NCBI GenBank assembly: GCA_022013205.1
Contig: JAKLQT010000017.1
Span: forward strand, 1 to 17,758
DNA length: 17,758 nt
Source of the DNA: Candidatus Omnitrophota bacterium
GTDB lineage: Bacteria; Omnitrophota; Gorgyraeia; B26-G9
Reading direction: 5' to 3'
Made by a program: the position numbers and the translations under genes. Under the pieces are notes generated by a model. That model did no database searches. It was not told the DNA's origin and worked only from the letters and a program-made list of their open reading frames with translations. Below, one piece after another: positions 1 through 6,779 of the stretch (positions are counted from its first letter, which is position 1; every line of letters begins with the position of its first letter).

Positions 1-27
1 ATCCTTCCGCTATATTCAATGCAATAT

Positions 28-804
28 TTAGACGTACTTATAGATATACTCCGGTATCGGATATTCAATGCAGGTTAAAACATATCCCAGTAAGTTAACC
101 TTACTCTGGGTTAAGATTTCAGTCGCGTGCTTAACTATTCCACGCTGTGTCTTGCCTGTTCGAACTACCATTATTGTGCCATCAGCCTGAGAACAGACAA
201 TCCCCGCGTCTGATACAGAAATAGCCGGCGCTGTGTCCAGAATAATAATGTCAAATTTTTCCTTTACATTTTCAAGCAATGCCTTCATTTTCAAGGATGC
301 CAGTAAATCCGCGGGGTCATCAGTGATCTTGCCTTTTGGAATAATGGAAAGCTTCTTTATCTTTGTTTTATAAATAATGTTTTCAACATCAGCATTAAGA
401 TGTAAATAATCCGAAAGGCCTACTTTTGAGTCCATGCCTAATGATGAGGCAATAGTCCCCCTGCGTAAATCACAATCAACAATAAGCACTCTTTTACAAT
501 CAACATCTTTTGTCAAAGCAACAGCAAGGTTTAATGAAGTAAGTGATTTTCCTTCATTAGCTATAGAACTTGTAACCGCGATAGTTTTTAACCGGTCTTT
601 TTTCACCATGGTTTTTATATGCTCCCGCAGCCTGCGGTATTGCTCTGTTATCGGCGATTTTGGATCAAAATAAGTCACAATATGTGAATTAATATTGGAA
701 TCGCTCACGCTTTTTAAAATAAATTCCTTAGGCAATGCCGGCAGGCCTAAGCCGTCAAGCTGCTTTTCACGCACTTCTTTTAAAGTATCCAGAAAATTCT
801 TCAT
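28..804 (-). CDS. CpsD/CapB-type bacterial tyrosine kinase (polysaccharide co-polymerase kinase)
   Basis: This 258-residue cytoplasmic BY-kinase would phosphorylate tyrosines in its own C-terminal tail and so control assembly of exported polysaccharide together with the chain-length protein encoded just upstream. Visible motifs are Walker A around residues 79-87 (SSIANEGKS), Walker A' at 106-114 (VLIVDCDLR) and Walker B at 186-193 (IIILDTAP). The C-terminus carries a tyrosine cluster (Y248, Y253, Y255, Y257), the expected autophosphorylation tail. An EQYRRLR motif near residue 54 is typical of the oligomerising helix of the family. The start has a good AGGAG site 6 nt upstream, and the gene begins 18 nt after the Wzz-like stop, so it is the fourth gene of the operon. 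Bases 1-27 downstream contain a GGAAGGA-type ribosome site on the minus strand, so the operon probably continues outside the window. Confidence 0.93.
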   Translation of the reverse strand: MKNFLDTLKEVREKQLDGLGLPALPKEFILKSVSDSNINSHIVTYFDPKSPITEQYRRLREHIKTMVKKDRLKTIAVTSSIANEGKSLTSLNLAVALTKDVDCKRVLIVDCDLRRGTIASSLGMDSKVGLSDYLHLNADVENIIYKTKIKKLSIIPKGKITDDPADLLASLKMKALLENVKEKFDIIILDTAPAISVSDAGIVCSQADGTIMVVRTGKTQRGIVKHATEILTQSKVNLLGYVLTCIEYPIPEYIYKYV

Positions 805-822
805 ATTTTCTCCTGTTATTTC

Positions 823-2079
823 CTATTTAAACATTGAGTATAGAAAAACGGTAAATACCATAAGCGCAAAAAATACTCCGGTCACAATATAACTGAATCT
901 TGCACTCTGTTTGCGCCTATTAAATTCTTTTTCTGTAATGATTGCCGTAATCGAGCCTAAAATAGGCAACCCTAACTCTACTTTCGCGTCATTAATATTT
1001 TTAAACGACTGATCAGCCATTTCCGCTAAAAACACGCAGCCGTAACCAACCGCGCAGCCAAATGCAATACCGAGCATCAAAAATTTTACAGGATCAGGCT
1101 TAACCGGCTTTAACGGTAATCTCGGCGGATCAATAATAGTAAAGCGCGTCCCTTTTTTAAAACTATCCAGCTGCTGCGTTATCCTGGCTGTTTCAAGACG
1201 CTGAAGAAGCATAGTATATATATTTTCATTAATTGAAGTATCCAGAGGCAATCCTTCTGTAACCCGGCGGGTAAGCTGAATATCCTCTGCGTTAAGGCCA
1301 AGATTTTCCAAAGAGCCTGTTTCGCCGCCGGAATCCTTTTGCAGCTCCTTTAGGATTAAAAGAGAAATCATATCTTTATCTTTAGCTTTTCCGGGTTGTG
1401 TATTTATGTCTACATCATCTTTACCTAACATCTCCTGCAATTTAGCAATACGCTCTTTTAAGCTTTTTACTAAAGGATGTTTTGGGGTTGAATCTACTAA
1501 AAGGTCTTCAAGCTGCTGCTGCAAACGCTTTATTTCATCTTCCTTAATCTTATAACGGTAAAATTTAAGCTGATCTTCAAGAAAACTTACCGCGACATCA
1601 GTCTCCTTTGACTGAGCCTGCTGGTTTTTCTGTATAAAAATATCTGTAAGTGTTTTCGCGACAAGCTGCACTTTTTCCGGATTACGCCCCTGATAAGAAA
1701 TTGATACTAACTGCTGGCCACGCGGCTCGACAATTATATTTGCTCTTATATCTTTAATCAATTGCTCATAGGATAACTGCGATTTAACTTCTGTATCTAA
1801 TTTCAATCTGCGCGTTAACTCAACCAGGCTTTCCCAGCTTAAAATCCGCTCTCTTAAAATACGCAGCCGATCAGCAACACTGGTGGAAACAGCTAAACCG
1901 CTTATAAGGGGATTGATAACGTTTTCTTCTTCAATTAAAATTAATGACGTTGAAATATATGATTTTGGCAGAACAAAGCTTAAAACCACCACGACAAATA
2001 CAGTCAGCACAAACGGATAAAGAAAAAGATACCTTCTTCGGAAGAATATTTGTATATAGGTTATAACGTTTGATTGCAT
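823..2079 (-). CDS. GumC/Wzz-family polysaccharide chain-length determinant
   Basis: This inner-membrane protein of 418 residues belongs to the polysaccharide co-polymerase family that sets chain length and docks the BY-kinase. A first membrane segment lies at about residues 18-38, followed by the periplasmic Wzz domain and Q/K/E-rich coiled-coil stretches (about 165-220 and 285-308). A proline-rich motif (PPRLPLKPVKPDP, 318-330) precedes the second membrane segment at 332-352, as is usual. After it comes the cytoplasmic stretch (DQSF...LGLPILGSI) that in Wzc-type proteins joins to the kinase domain. Here the kinase is a separate gene and the protein instead ends with an extra hydrophobic segment at about 395-415. 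The ribosome site is GGAG, 8 nt from the ATG. It lies 28 nt after the Wza-like gene. Confidence 0.9.
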   Translation of the reverse strand: MQSNVITYIQIFFRRRYLFLYPFVLTVFVVVVLSFVLPKSYISTSLILIEEENVINPLISGLAVSTSVADRLRILRERILSWESLVELTRRLKLDTEVKSQLSYEQLIKDIRANIIVEPRGQQLVSISYQGRNPEKVQLVAKTLTDIFIQKNQQAQSKETDVAVSFLEDQLKFYRYKIKEDEIKRLQQQLEDLLVDSTPKHPLVKSLKERIAKLQEMLGKDDVDINTQPGKAKDKDMISLLILKELQKDSGGETGSLENLGLNAEDIQLTRRVTEGLPLDTSINENIYTMLLQRLETARITQQLDSFKKGTRFTIIDPPRLPLKPVKPDPVKFLMLGIAFGCAVGYGCVFLAEMADQSFKNINDAKVELGLPILGSITAIITEKEFNRRKQSARFSYIVTGVFFALMVFTVFLYSMFK

Positions 2080-2107
2080 GTTGAGTTCTCCTTAAATTAT
2101 AATAATT

Positions 2108-2911
2108 TTAATCTCTTCTTGGCTGATCCCTATACAAAACATCTTCCTCATATGTATTGTACGCGGAAGAACTCTGGTAAAAAGGCGCCACTATCTGACT
2201 GAGCACTGTGCTTACCTTATATAAAGCTGTTGACGGCAAATATACAATATCACCTGATTTCAGGTCATAATTTATTTTCAATTCCCCGTTATACAGCAGA
2301 TTAAGCAGATTGATTTTTTTTACAATAGGCTTGTCCCCCTCCAGGGGACGGATTATTACAGCTCGCCGCAGCGAAGCCACGTTTTCTCTGGGCAGGCCCG
2401 CGTCCATAACCGCCTCACGAACCGGCATAAATTCAGCTCTCATGCTGTATCTTCCCGGACGCGCTACCATGCCTACAACATAAACAACTTTGCTGTTATA
2501 TTCCAGGATTGTAACGCCAACCTCAGGAGATTCTACATAAACGCTTAGAGTAGAAGTAATTTTCGCGCTTGCTTGGGTTTTTGTAAGCCCTGATAGATCT
2601 ATATCACCGATAAAAGGATATTGTATCTTACCATCAACGCCTAAAGGAAATCTTCCGCTGAATTCAGGATGACGGCGCACATTGATCTCGATTATATCAT
2701 CTTTTCCCAAGGTGTACTCACCGGAAAATGCTTCCTTTTTGACCGCGTTTTGATTACGCAAGGCTTTTTTAGCCTGCTTTGATTGATTAACCGTAAACTC
2801 GCTATTTTCCTGCATCTTGTTTTGGGCAAAAACAGGCTCAGGCAGTATGATCAAAACGCCGATAAAACTAATGTAAAACACCCCGAAAAATCTTGAAATT
2901 TTAACTTTCAT
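2108..2911 (-). CDS. Wza/GumB-like polysaccharide export protein
   Basis: This is a periplasmic or outer-membrane export protein of 267 residues. A signal peptide (hydrophobic core about 8-24) ends in VFA, with cleavage expected after residue 29; there is no lipobox cysteine, unlike E. coli Wza, so it is probably not a lipoprotein. A Poly_export domain covers about 63-136 (YTLGKDDIIEINV, FPLGVDGKIQYPFIGDI), followed by one SLBB domain at about 141-205 (VYVVGMVARPGRYSM). A short C-terminal helix-like stretch (about 230-246) follows. It is shorter than Wza, close to the GumB size class. The start is decided by the signal peptide and lies 20 nt after the small HTH gene; its only ribosome-site candidate is a run of eight G. 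Confidence 0.92.
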   Translation of the reverse strand: MKVKISRFFGVFYISFIGVLIILPEPVFAQNKMQENSEFTVNQSKQAKKALRNQNAVKKEAFSGEYTLGKDDIIEINVRRHPEFSGRFPLGVDGKIQYPFIGDIDLSGLTKTQASAKITSTLSVYVESPEVGVTILEYNSKVVYVVGMVARPGRYSMRAEFMPVREAVMDAGLPRENVASLRRAVIIRPLEGDKPIVKKINLLNLLYNGELKINYDLKSGDIVYLPSTALYKVSTVLSQIVAPFYQSSSAYNTYEEDVLYRDQPRRD

Positions 2912-2913
2912 TT

Positions 2914-2921
2914 CCCCCCCC
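2914..2921 (-). promoter_or_regulatory. G8 homopolymer acting as ribosome binding site of the export gene
   Basis: Eight consecutive G on the minus strand lie just 2 nt before the ATG of the Wza-like gene, and no other Shine-Dalgarno-like purine motif is present. The run can pair with the anti-SD CCUCC only as G-rich sequence. Homopolymers of this length are prone to slippage, which would change the SD-to-start distance. Confidence 0.5.
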
Positions 2922-2931
2922 GCGGCAGTTA

Positions 2932-3111
2932 TCAGAATACTGCTTCTTTGAATTGTTTGAGCCCTTTTAGATCATCAGGCGTATAAAATCTCCAGCCTCT
3001 CCAATCTCTCTTGGCCTTCTTTACTTTACCTGATTTTTCCCAGCGCATGAGCGTCTTGGGGGCTACTTCCAGCTTTTGGGCTGCCTCAGATATGCTCAAT
3101 CTTCCGTTCAT
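2932..3111 (-). CDS. Small MerR-like HTH DNA-binding protein leading the polysaccharide operon
   Basis: A 59-residue protein: it starts MNGRLSISEAAQKLEV, continues APKTLMRWEKSGKVKKAKR and ends with DWRGWRFYTPDDLKGLK plus a short tail. This is the winged helix-turn-helix of the MerR/excisionase superfamily: helix-turn-helix about residues 5-27, wing about 33-43 with the typical W-R-x-Y/F-T-x-x-D-L pattern. There is no effector or dimerisation domain, so it is one of the short single-domain forms. An AAGGAG ribosome site 7 nt before the ATG supports translation. It is the first gene after the operon promoter, 20 nt ahead of the Wza-like gene, so a role as local regulator of polysaccharide export, possibly autoregulatory, is inferred. 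The ligand and target site are unknown. Confidence 0.85.
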   Translation of the reverse strand: MNGRLSISEAAQKLEVAPKTLMRWEKSGKVKKAKRDWRGWRFYTPDDLKGLKQFKEAVF

Positions 3112-3133
3112 GTTTTTACTCCTTGTTTATTAG

Positions 3134-3221
3134 GTATTGCGTATTGCGTATTGAGCATGACAAGGTTTATCTATTATTTATATTTAATTTTATTTATTTC
3201 GCGATACGCAATACTCAATAC
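3134..3221. repeat. Palindromic element built from 7-bp tandem units
   Basis: Three tandem heptamers (GTATTGC, GTATTGC, GTATTGA; 3134-3154) are mirrored by three inverted ones at 3201-3221 (GCGATAC, GCAATAC, TCAATAC). The two 21-bp arms pair at 18 of 21 positions around a 46-bp interior that is mostly AT-rich. It lies in the 5' leader of the HTH-polysaccharide operon, next to the ribosome site of the HTH gene. It may be a dispersed palindromic element, a protein-binding array or an RNA structure; the sequence alone does not decide. The remaining part of this 396-base gene-free stretch (3222-3378) shows nothing I recognise. Confidence 0.7.
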
Positions 3222-3378
3222 ACTACTGCATGGATTTGTCCCATACTGTCTATATTTGTATATGAACGTACCGGTTGTAGCATCTTATGTGCCAAGAGGA
3301 ACTTATTTATAACAATAAATATTAATTCGTTATATTACAAAGAGTTATGATTGTGAATTATTTTTTTAGAGTTAACAA

Positions 3379-3407
3379 GGTATACGATACCAAGTGTAAT
3401 ATGTCAA
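3379..3407 (-). promoter_or_regulatory. Sigma70-type promoter of the polysaccharide operon, with dyad over the -10 box
   Basis: On the minus strand a perfect -35 TTGACA (3402-3407) is separated by 17 bp from TATACC (3379-3384). Transcription would begin near 3372, giving a leader of about 260 nt before the HTH gene. A 13-bp dyad, GGTAT-ACG-ATACC (3379-3391), overlaps the -10 box and is a candidate operator. Confidence 0.65.
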
Positions 3408-3423
3408 TTTATAACATAAAGTT

Positions 3424-3463
3424 GTATAAAATAATAGACAGTCATGGCTTGTCCATGACTGTC
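3424..3463 (-). terminator. Hairpin terminator after rfbC
   Basis: A perfect 11-bp stem (GACAGTCATGG and its complement, 3437-3447 and 3453-3463) with a 5-nt loop is followed on the minus strand by the T-rich sequence TATTATTTTATA. It lies 44 nt past the rfbC stop and just upstream of the next promoter, so it probably separates the rfb run from the polysaccharide operon. The stem is only moderately GC-rich and the T tract is interrupted. Confidence 0.6.
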
Positions 3464-3507
3464 ATGCAATGTTAATGTCAAGAAAATAGTAGAATAGTAA
3501 GTGGACA

Positions 3508-4056
3508 CTAAATATTTAAGTTTGCTTGCTCTAAAGTTGGCAGATCAGCGTCTTTTTCTGATAAAATCGGGGTTTTTACAGGCCAGTTAATGTTTATCCT
3601 GGGATCAGACCATAAAATACCTCTCTCATGCTCTTTTGAATACTCGTTGCTGCATTGATAGACAACCTCGGACTTTTCAGAAAGCACACAAAAACCATGG
3701 GCAAATCCTTCAGGAATGTAGAGCATTGCGCGGTTCTCGCTTGAGAGGACCGCTCCTATCCATTTACCGTAATAAGCAGATTCCCTGCGCAAATCAACAG
3801 CAACATCAAAAATTTCCCCTCTAATTACATTGACCAGCTTTGCCTGCGCTTTAGGGCTGTTTTGAAAATGCAGGCCCCGCAAAACATTCCTTGCCGAAGT
3901 AGAGTGATTTACCTGCACAAAAGGTTTTTCAATCCCGCATTGGCGAAAAGCGGATATTTTAAAAAGCTCCATAAACTTCCCGCGTTCATCATTAAAAACA
4001 TCAGGCGTAACCAATACAACTTCGGGAATATCGAGTTTTTTAAAATTAAAGGCCAT
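3508..4056 (-). CDS. rfbC: dTDP-4-dehydrorhamnose 3,5-epimerase
   Basis: RmlC/RfbC inverts C3 and C5 of dTDP-4-keto-6-deoxyglucose on the way to dTDP-L-rhamnose. The cupin-fold protein shows the family signature around residues 49-65 (VNHSTSARNVLRGLHFQ), with the catalytic-base His in RGLHFQ. The substrate-binding AVDLRR and the YIPEGFAHGFCVLSE segment follow. The upstream ATG at 4092 would overlap rfbA by 35 nt and give an odd N-terminus. The start at 4056 has a GAGGAA site 7 nt upstream, lies one base after the rfbA stop and gives 182 residues, the normal family length, so I prefer it. rfbB and rfbD, needed for the rest of the rhamnose pathway, are not in this window. Confidence 0.94.
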   Translation of the reverse strand: MAFNFKKLDIPEVVLVTPDVFNDERGKFMELFKISAFRQCGIEKPFVQVNHSTSARNVLRGLHFQNSPKAQAKLVNVIRGEIFDVAVDLRRESAYYGKWIGAVLSSENRAMLYIPEGFAHGFCVLSEKSEVVYQCSNEYSKEHERGILWSDPRININWPVKTPILSEKDADLPTLEQANLNI

Positions 4057-4057
4057 T

Positions 4058-4924
4058 TTACTGTTCCTCAGCAATTTTCCGCAGATATTCACCGTAGCTT
4101 GTATTTATGTGACCGGCAAGCTTTAACAACTGCTCTTTTGTTATATATCCCTTTTTGTAAGCAATTTCTTCCAAACACCCGATCTTTAGCCCCTGCCGGT
4201 CTTCAATGGTCTTAATAAAAATAGAGGCATCAATTAGAGAATTATAAGTTCCTGTGTCCAGCCACGCGTATCCCTGCTTTAATAATCTTACTTTCAGTTT
4301 TTTATCCTTTAAATAGACATTATTAAGGTCTGTAATCTCCAGCTCTCCCCTTGGCGAGGGCTTAATATCTTTAGCGATCTGCACAACCTTATTATCATAA
4401 AAATATAATCCGGTAATAGCCCAATGGGACCTTGGATTTTTCGGTTTTTCGGTTATGGACATCGCATTAGAGTTATTATCAAATTCAATTACGCCGTATC
4501 TCTGAGGGTCTTTGACATAGTATCCGAATACGCAGGCACCAACTTCCTGCTCAGCAGCCTTTTTGAGCTCATATTCCAGGCCTGAACCGAAAAAGATATT
4601 ATCTCCTAACACCAGGCAAACCTTATCACGGCCGATAAAATCCTCTCCGATAATAAATGCCTCTGCTATGCCTCGGGGTTTATCCTGTTCGGCATATTGG
4701 ATATTGAGCCCAAACTCGCTTCCATCACCAAACAAAGCTTTAAACTGATCCAGGGCTGTTGGGGTGGAAATTATAAGCACCTCGGTTATGCCTGAGTGCA
4801 TCAGCACCGACAGAGGATAATATATCATCGGCTTGTCGTAAACCGGTAATAACTGTTTGCAAACACTTTTTGTTATCGGATATAACCTGGTTGCCTTGCC
4901 CCCGGCTAAAATAATACCTTTCAT
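4058..4924 (-). CDS. rfbA: Glucose-1-phosphate thymidylyltransferase
   Basis: RmlA/RfbA joins dTTP and glucose-1-phosphate to make dTDP-glucose, the first step toward dTDP-rhamnose and other deoxysugars. The 288-residue protein has the nucleotidyltransferase opening MKGIILAGGKATRLYPIT, then KQLLPVYDKPMIYYPLS, the metal-binding LVLGDN motif near residue 110, and EKPKNPRSHWAITGLYFYD. The length matches the family. The loop reads GGKATRL rather than the more common GGSGTRL; I take this as a natural variant because the basic and Thr-Arg positions are kept. An AAAGGGA ribosome site precedes the ATG. It is coupled to rfbC with a single base between them and lies downstream of the PilZ-PilT-like gene in the same direction. 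Confidence 0.95.
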   Translation of the reverse strand: MKGIILAGGKATRLYPITKSVCKQLLPVYDKPMIYYPLSVLMHSGITEVLIISTPTALDQFKALFGDGSEFGLNIQYAEQDKPRGIAEAFIIGEDFIGRDKVCLVLGDNIFFGSGLEYELKKAAEQEVGACVFGYYVKDPQRYGVIEFDNNSNAMSITEKPKNPRSHWAITGLYFYDNKVVQIAKDIKPSPRGELEITDLNNVYLKDKKLKVRLLKQGYAWLDTGTYNSLIDASIFIKTIEDRQGLKIGCLEEIAYKKGYITKEQLLKLAGHINTSYGEYLRKIAEEQ

Positions 4925-4949
4925 TATTTTTCCCTTTCTCTAAATCCTT

Positions 4950-5030
4950 TTACTTGCTGTCTTTTACTGCCTCACCTGTAATAGAACCGCCTCCAAGCAG
5001 CTCTTTAAGCGAGTTATCCCTGCTTCTCAT
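4950..5030 (-). pseudogene. Detached C-terminal tail of the PilT-like gene (in frame after TGA)
   Basis: Immediately after the TGA stop of the PilZ-PilT gene the same frame runs 26 codons to a TAA. It encodes MRSRDNSLKELLGGG followed by SITGEAVKDSK. This resembles the PilT C-terminal signature, which as I recall reads G-M-Q-T-x-D-x-S-L-x-x-L followed by K/R-x-G-x-I-T/S-x-E-E-A. It starts with an ATG but has no ribosome site, so independent translation is doubtful. Most likely it was once the end of the upstream protein. Confidence 0.6.
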
Positions 5031-6350
5031 TCAGCTTTGAGTATTGTTTTTCATTATTGATGAAATCTTGTCAAATAATCCCTCACGGATAGCAGCCGCG
5101 ACAGCCGGGGTGTTAACCAGCACTTCTGCTGCTGCCGCAAGTTTTTCATAATTATCCTTACGCGGCATTAATTTTTGAAAAATAACCCCCCGCAGGCAAT
5201 CGCTAAGTACTTTCCTTACATAATAATGCCTTTCCGGCGCAAACATATTGATTATTTTATTTAATACCCCAGCCACACCGGAGCTTGAGATAACTATATA
5301 CACAAGTTTTCCGCAAGCAGCCGCGTCAATAGCAAGTTTAAGAGTTTCCACATCAGGGATATCACTAAGCACCAGCACATCAACATCCTGCTGCATAGCC
5401 TGCTTTACTCCCCGGGCAAATGATTCTGTGTCTATCCCAACTTCTCTCTGCTTTATAACACTGTTCTTTATCTCAAAAACATACTCAATCGGGCTCTGAA
5501 AAGTCATGATCACGCTTGAGCGCTCTCTATTGATTTTTTCAATAAGCGCGGCGCAGGTTGTTGTCTTGCCGCAGCCTGCCGGGCCTGTGATCAGAACCAG
5601 TCCCGGTTTATTCTCAGCAAAAGTAGATACAACCTCAGGCAATTTCAAATCTTCAAGACTCGGGATCGGAATAGTTATAAGATGAAATGCTGCCTCAACC
5701 GCGTTTTGCTGGAAATACGCGTTTACCCTGAAACGATAGGTACCGGTTACAGTGACAATGGTAACCGCGGTATTTAGTTCGTGTTCAACGCTTAGTTTAT
5801 TTATCAGGTCCTCTGAAAGCAGGCTAAATAGCATCCTTTTAATTGCCGCTCTATCTAAAGTATCGTATTTCATTGCCTGCAGCTGCCCTGCCCTGCGAAG
5901 CATAGGAGGATGCCCTATTGTCAGATGCACATCAGCCGCTCCCTCATGCATAGCAAGCTGCAGCAAGCCGATAATGTCTATCTGTTCTATCTCACCTTGA
6001 AGTTTCTGACGGTCTATTTTCTTGATATCAGTAATCGCAGCAGCAACCCCGTACACTTCTCCTGCCTTGATTTCAGCAGCACGGACAATACGTGCTTTCA
6101 TAACAACCGGTATTTCAAAAAAAGGAATTTTCAAATTTACTTCCAGCTCAGCATTTAAGCCAAGCGGATGAAAAGACTCAAAACAAAAACCTGCAGCGCT
6201 CAGGTTTTTCGTTACAGTAGAGTTCCAGGCACGTAAAGTGCCGCTATCATGCAATACCCGATACTGCATAGCCAGCTGTGCTCTTACCCTGGCAAATTGC
6301 CGCCGGTTCTTCAAACCTGCATTAACCTGTATTTTCTCTTTAATTTGCAT
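5031..6350 (-). CDS. PilZ domain fused to a degenerate PilT-like ATPase
   Basis: This predicted cytoplasmic protein has 439 residues from the ATG at 6350, which is preceded by AAGGAAAG; an ATG at 6386 has a weaker site. The N-terminal PilZ domain has both cyclic-di-GMP motifs, RQFAR (R17-R21) and NLSAAG (N49-G54). From about residue 125 it follows PilT: the N-terminal PAS-like part (LLQLAMHEGAADVHLTIG) and Walker A GPAGCGKTT at 256-264. However, the Asp box acidic pair is replaced by Q285-S286 (MTFQSPIEYVF), the Walker B catalytic Glu by D330 (VDVLVLSDIPDVET) and the His-box His by S355. It may bind ATP without efficient hydrolysis. Function is not assigned: a cyclic-di-GMP-sensing motility or secretion regulator is inference. 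It overlaps the tail of the broken ogt gene. Confidence 0.85.
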   Translation of the reverse strand: MQIKEKIQVNAGLKNRRQFARVRAQLAMQYRVLHDSGTLRAWNSTVTKNLSAAGFCFESFHPLGLNAELEVNLKIPFFEIPVVMKARIVRAAEIKAGEVYGVAAAITDIKKIDRQKLQGEIEQIDIIGLLQLAMHEGAADVHLTIGHPPMLRRAGQLQAMKYDTLDRAAIKRMLFSLLSEDLINKLSVEHELNTAVTIVTVTGTYRFRVNAYFQQNAVEAAFHLITIPIPSLEDLKLPEVVSTFAENKPGLVLITGPAGCGKTTTCAALIEKINRERSSVIMTFQSPIEYVFEIKNSVIKQREVGIDTESFARGVKQAMQQDVDVLVLSDIPDVETLKLAIDAAACGKLVYIVISSSGVAGVLNKIINMFAPERHYYVRKVLSDCLRGVIFQKLMPRKDNYEKLAAAAEVLVNTPAVAAAIREGLFDKISSIMKNNTQS

Positions 6351-6772
6351 TTTTTTGCTTTCCTTTTCTCTTTTTGCCTTGAGCATAAACTCTTTTCAAA
6401 TTCAAGCAGCTCATTTTTAAGCTTTACACCCAGAGCATATCCCCCTATTCTTTTACCAGAAGCAACCACCCGATGACAAGGAATCAAAAGAGGTAATGGA
6501 TTTTTCTTTAGAGCCGTTCCTACAGCCTGCTGGGCATTCGGGCGGCTGATACGCTCTGCTATCCATTTAGTCACTGTTGAAAAACGCACATCTGAGTCGT
6601 TATTCGCTCACTTACTTGTGCGGCGTACGACAAGTACGCCTCCGCGTTCGTTCCCGAATGCCTTGCATTTGCACATTTTGCAACAGCGTCATATATATGT
6701 CCGGGTCTCATCCGGCTTAATTTCACAAGACGCCTTTAAAACATCTCGTTGAAAAGGCGTACATCCCTGCAT
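6311..6772 (-). pseudogene. ogt: O6-alkylguanine-DNA alkyltransferase-like gene split by an inserted element
   Basis: The gene begins with ATG at 6772, 8 nt after the uvrC stop, as MQGCTPFQRDVLKASCEIKP followed by DETRTY. It then enters an inserted element and meets an in-frame TGA (6689-6691). After the element the same frame resumes as KWIAERISRPNAQQAVGTAL and continues with NPLPLLIPCHRVV, containing the PCHR active-site motif, then GGYALGVKLKNELLEFE. Removing 126 bases joins the parts as T-Y-K-W and rebuilds a protein of about 111 residues, the size of short single-domain Ogt proteins that transfer alkyl groups to their cysteine. An internal ATG at 6589 could yield the C-terminal part alone, but it lacks the first 26 residues. 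The lysine-rich end overlaps the start of the PilZ-PilT gene. Confidence 0.85.
6570..6693 (-). mobile_element. MITE-like 124-bp insertion inside ogt
   Basis: The element has imperfect terminal inverted repeats beginning near CTGTTG-AAAA (about 15 of 21 matching) and is flanked by TA on both sides (6568-6569 and 6694-6695), consistent with TA target duplication. A central palindrome, GGCGTAC-GACAA-GTACGCC, spans 6622-6640. It has no coding capacity, so it would need a transposase from elsewhere. The left edge falls in an ATATATAT run and is set here by the requirement that excision restores the ogt frame. Confidence 0.7.
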
Positions 6773-6779
6773 TATAATA

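Noticed and set aside
3076..3350. Two overlapping plus-strand open frames in the 3.1-3.35 kb gap
   Set aside because: They translate the AT-rich palindrome and lack ribosome sites and recognisable motifs.
3222..3378. Riboswitch in the polysaccharide operon leader
   Set aside because: I looked for the cyclic-di-GMP (GEMM) core and other common aptamers and saw no convincing match.
5031..5033. TGA recoded as Gly or another amino acid
   Set aside because: uvrC, murJ and rpsT end at TGA in the expected places, so a standard code with a nonsense change is simpler.
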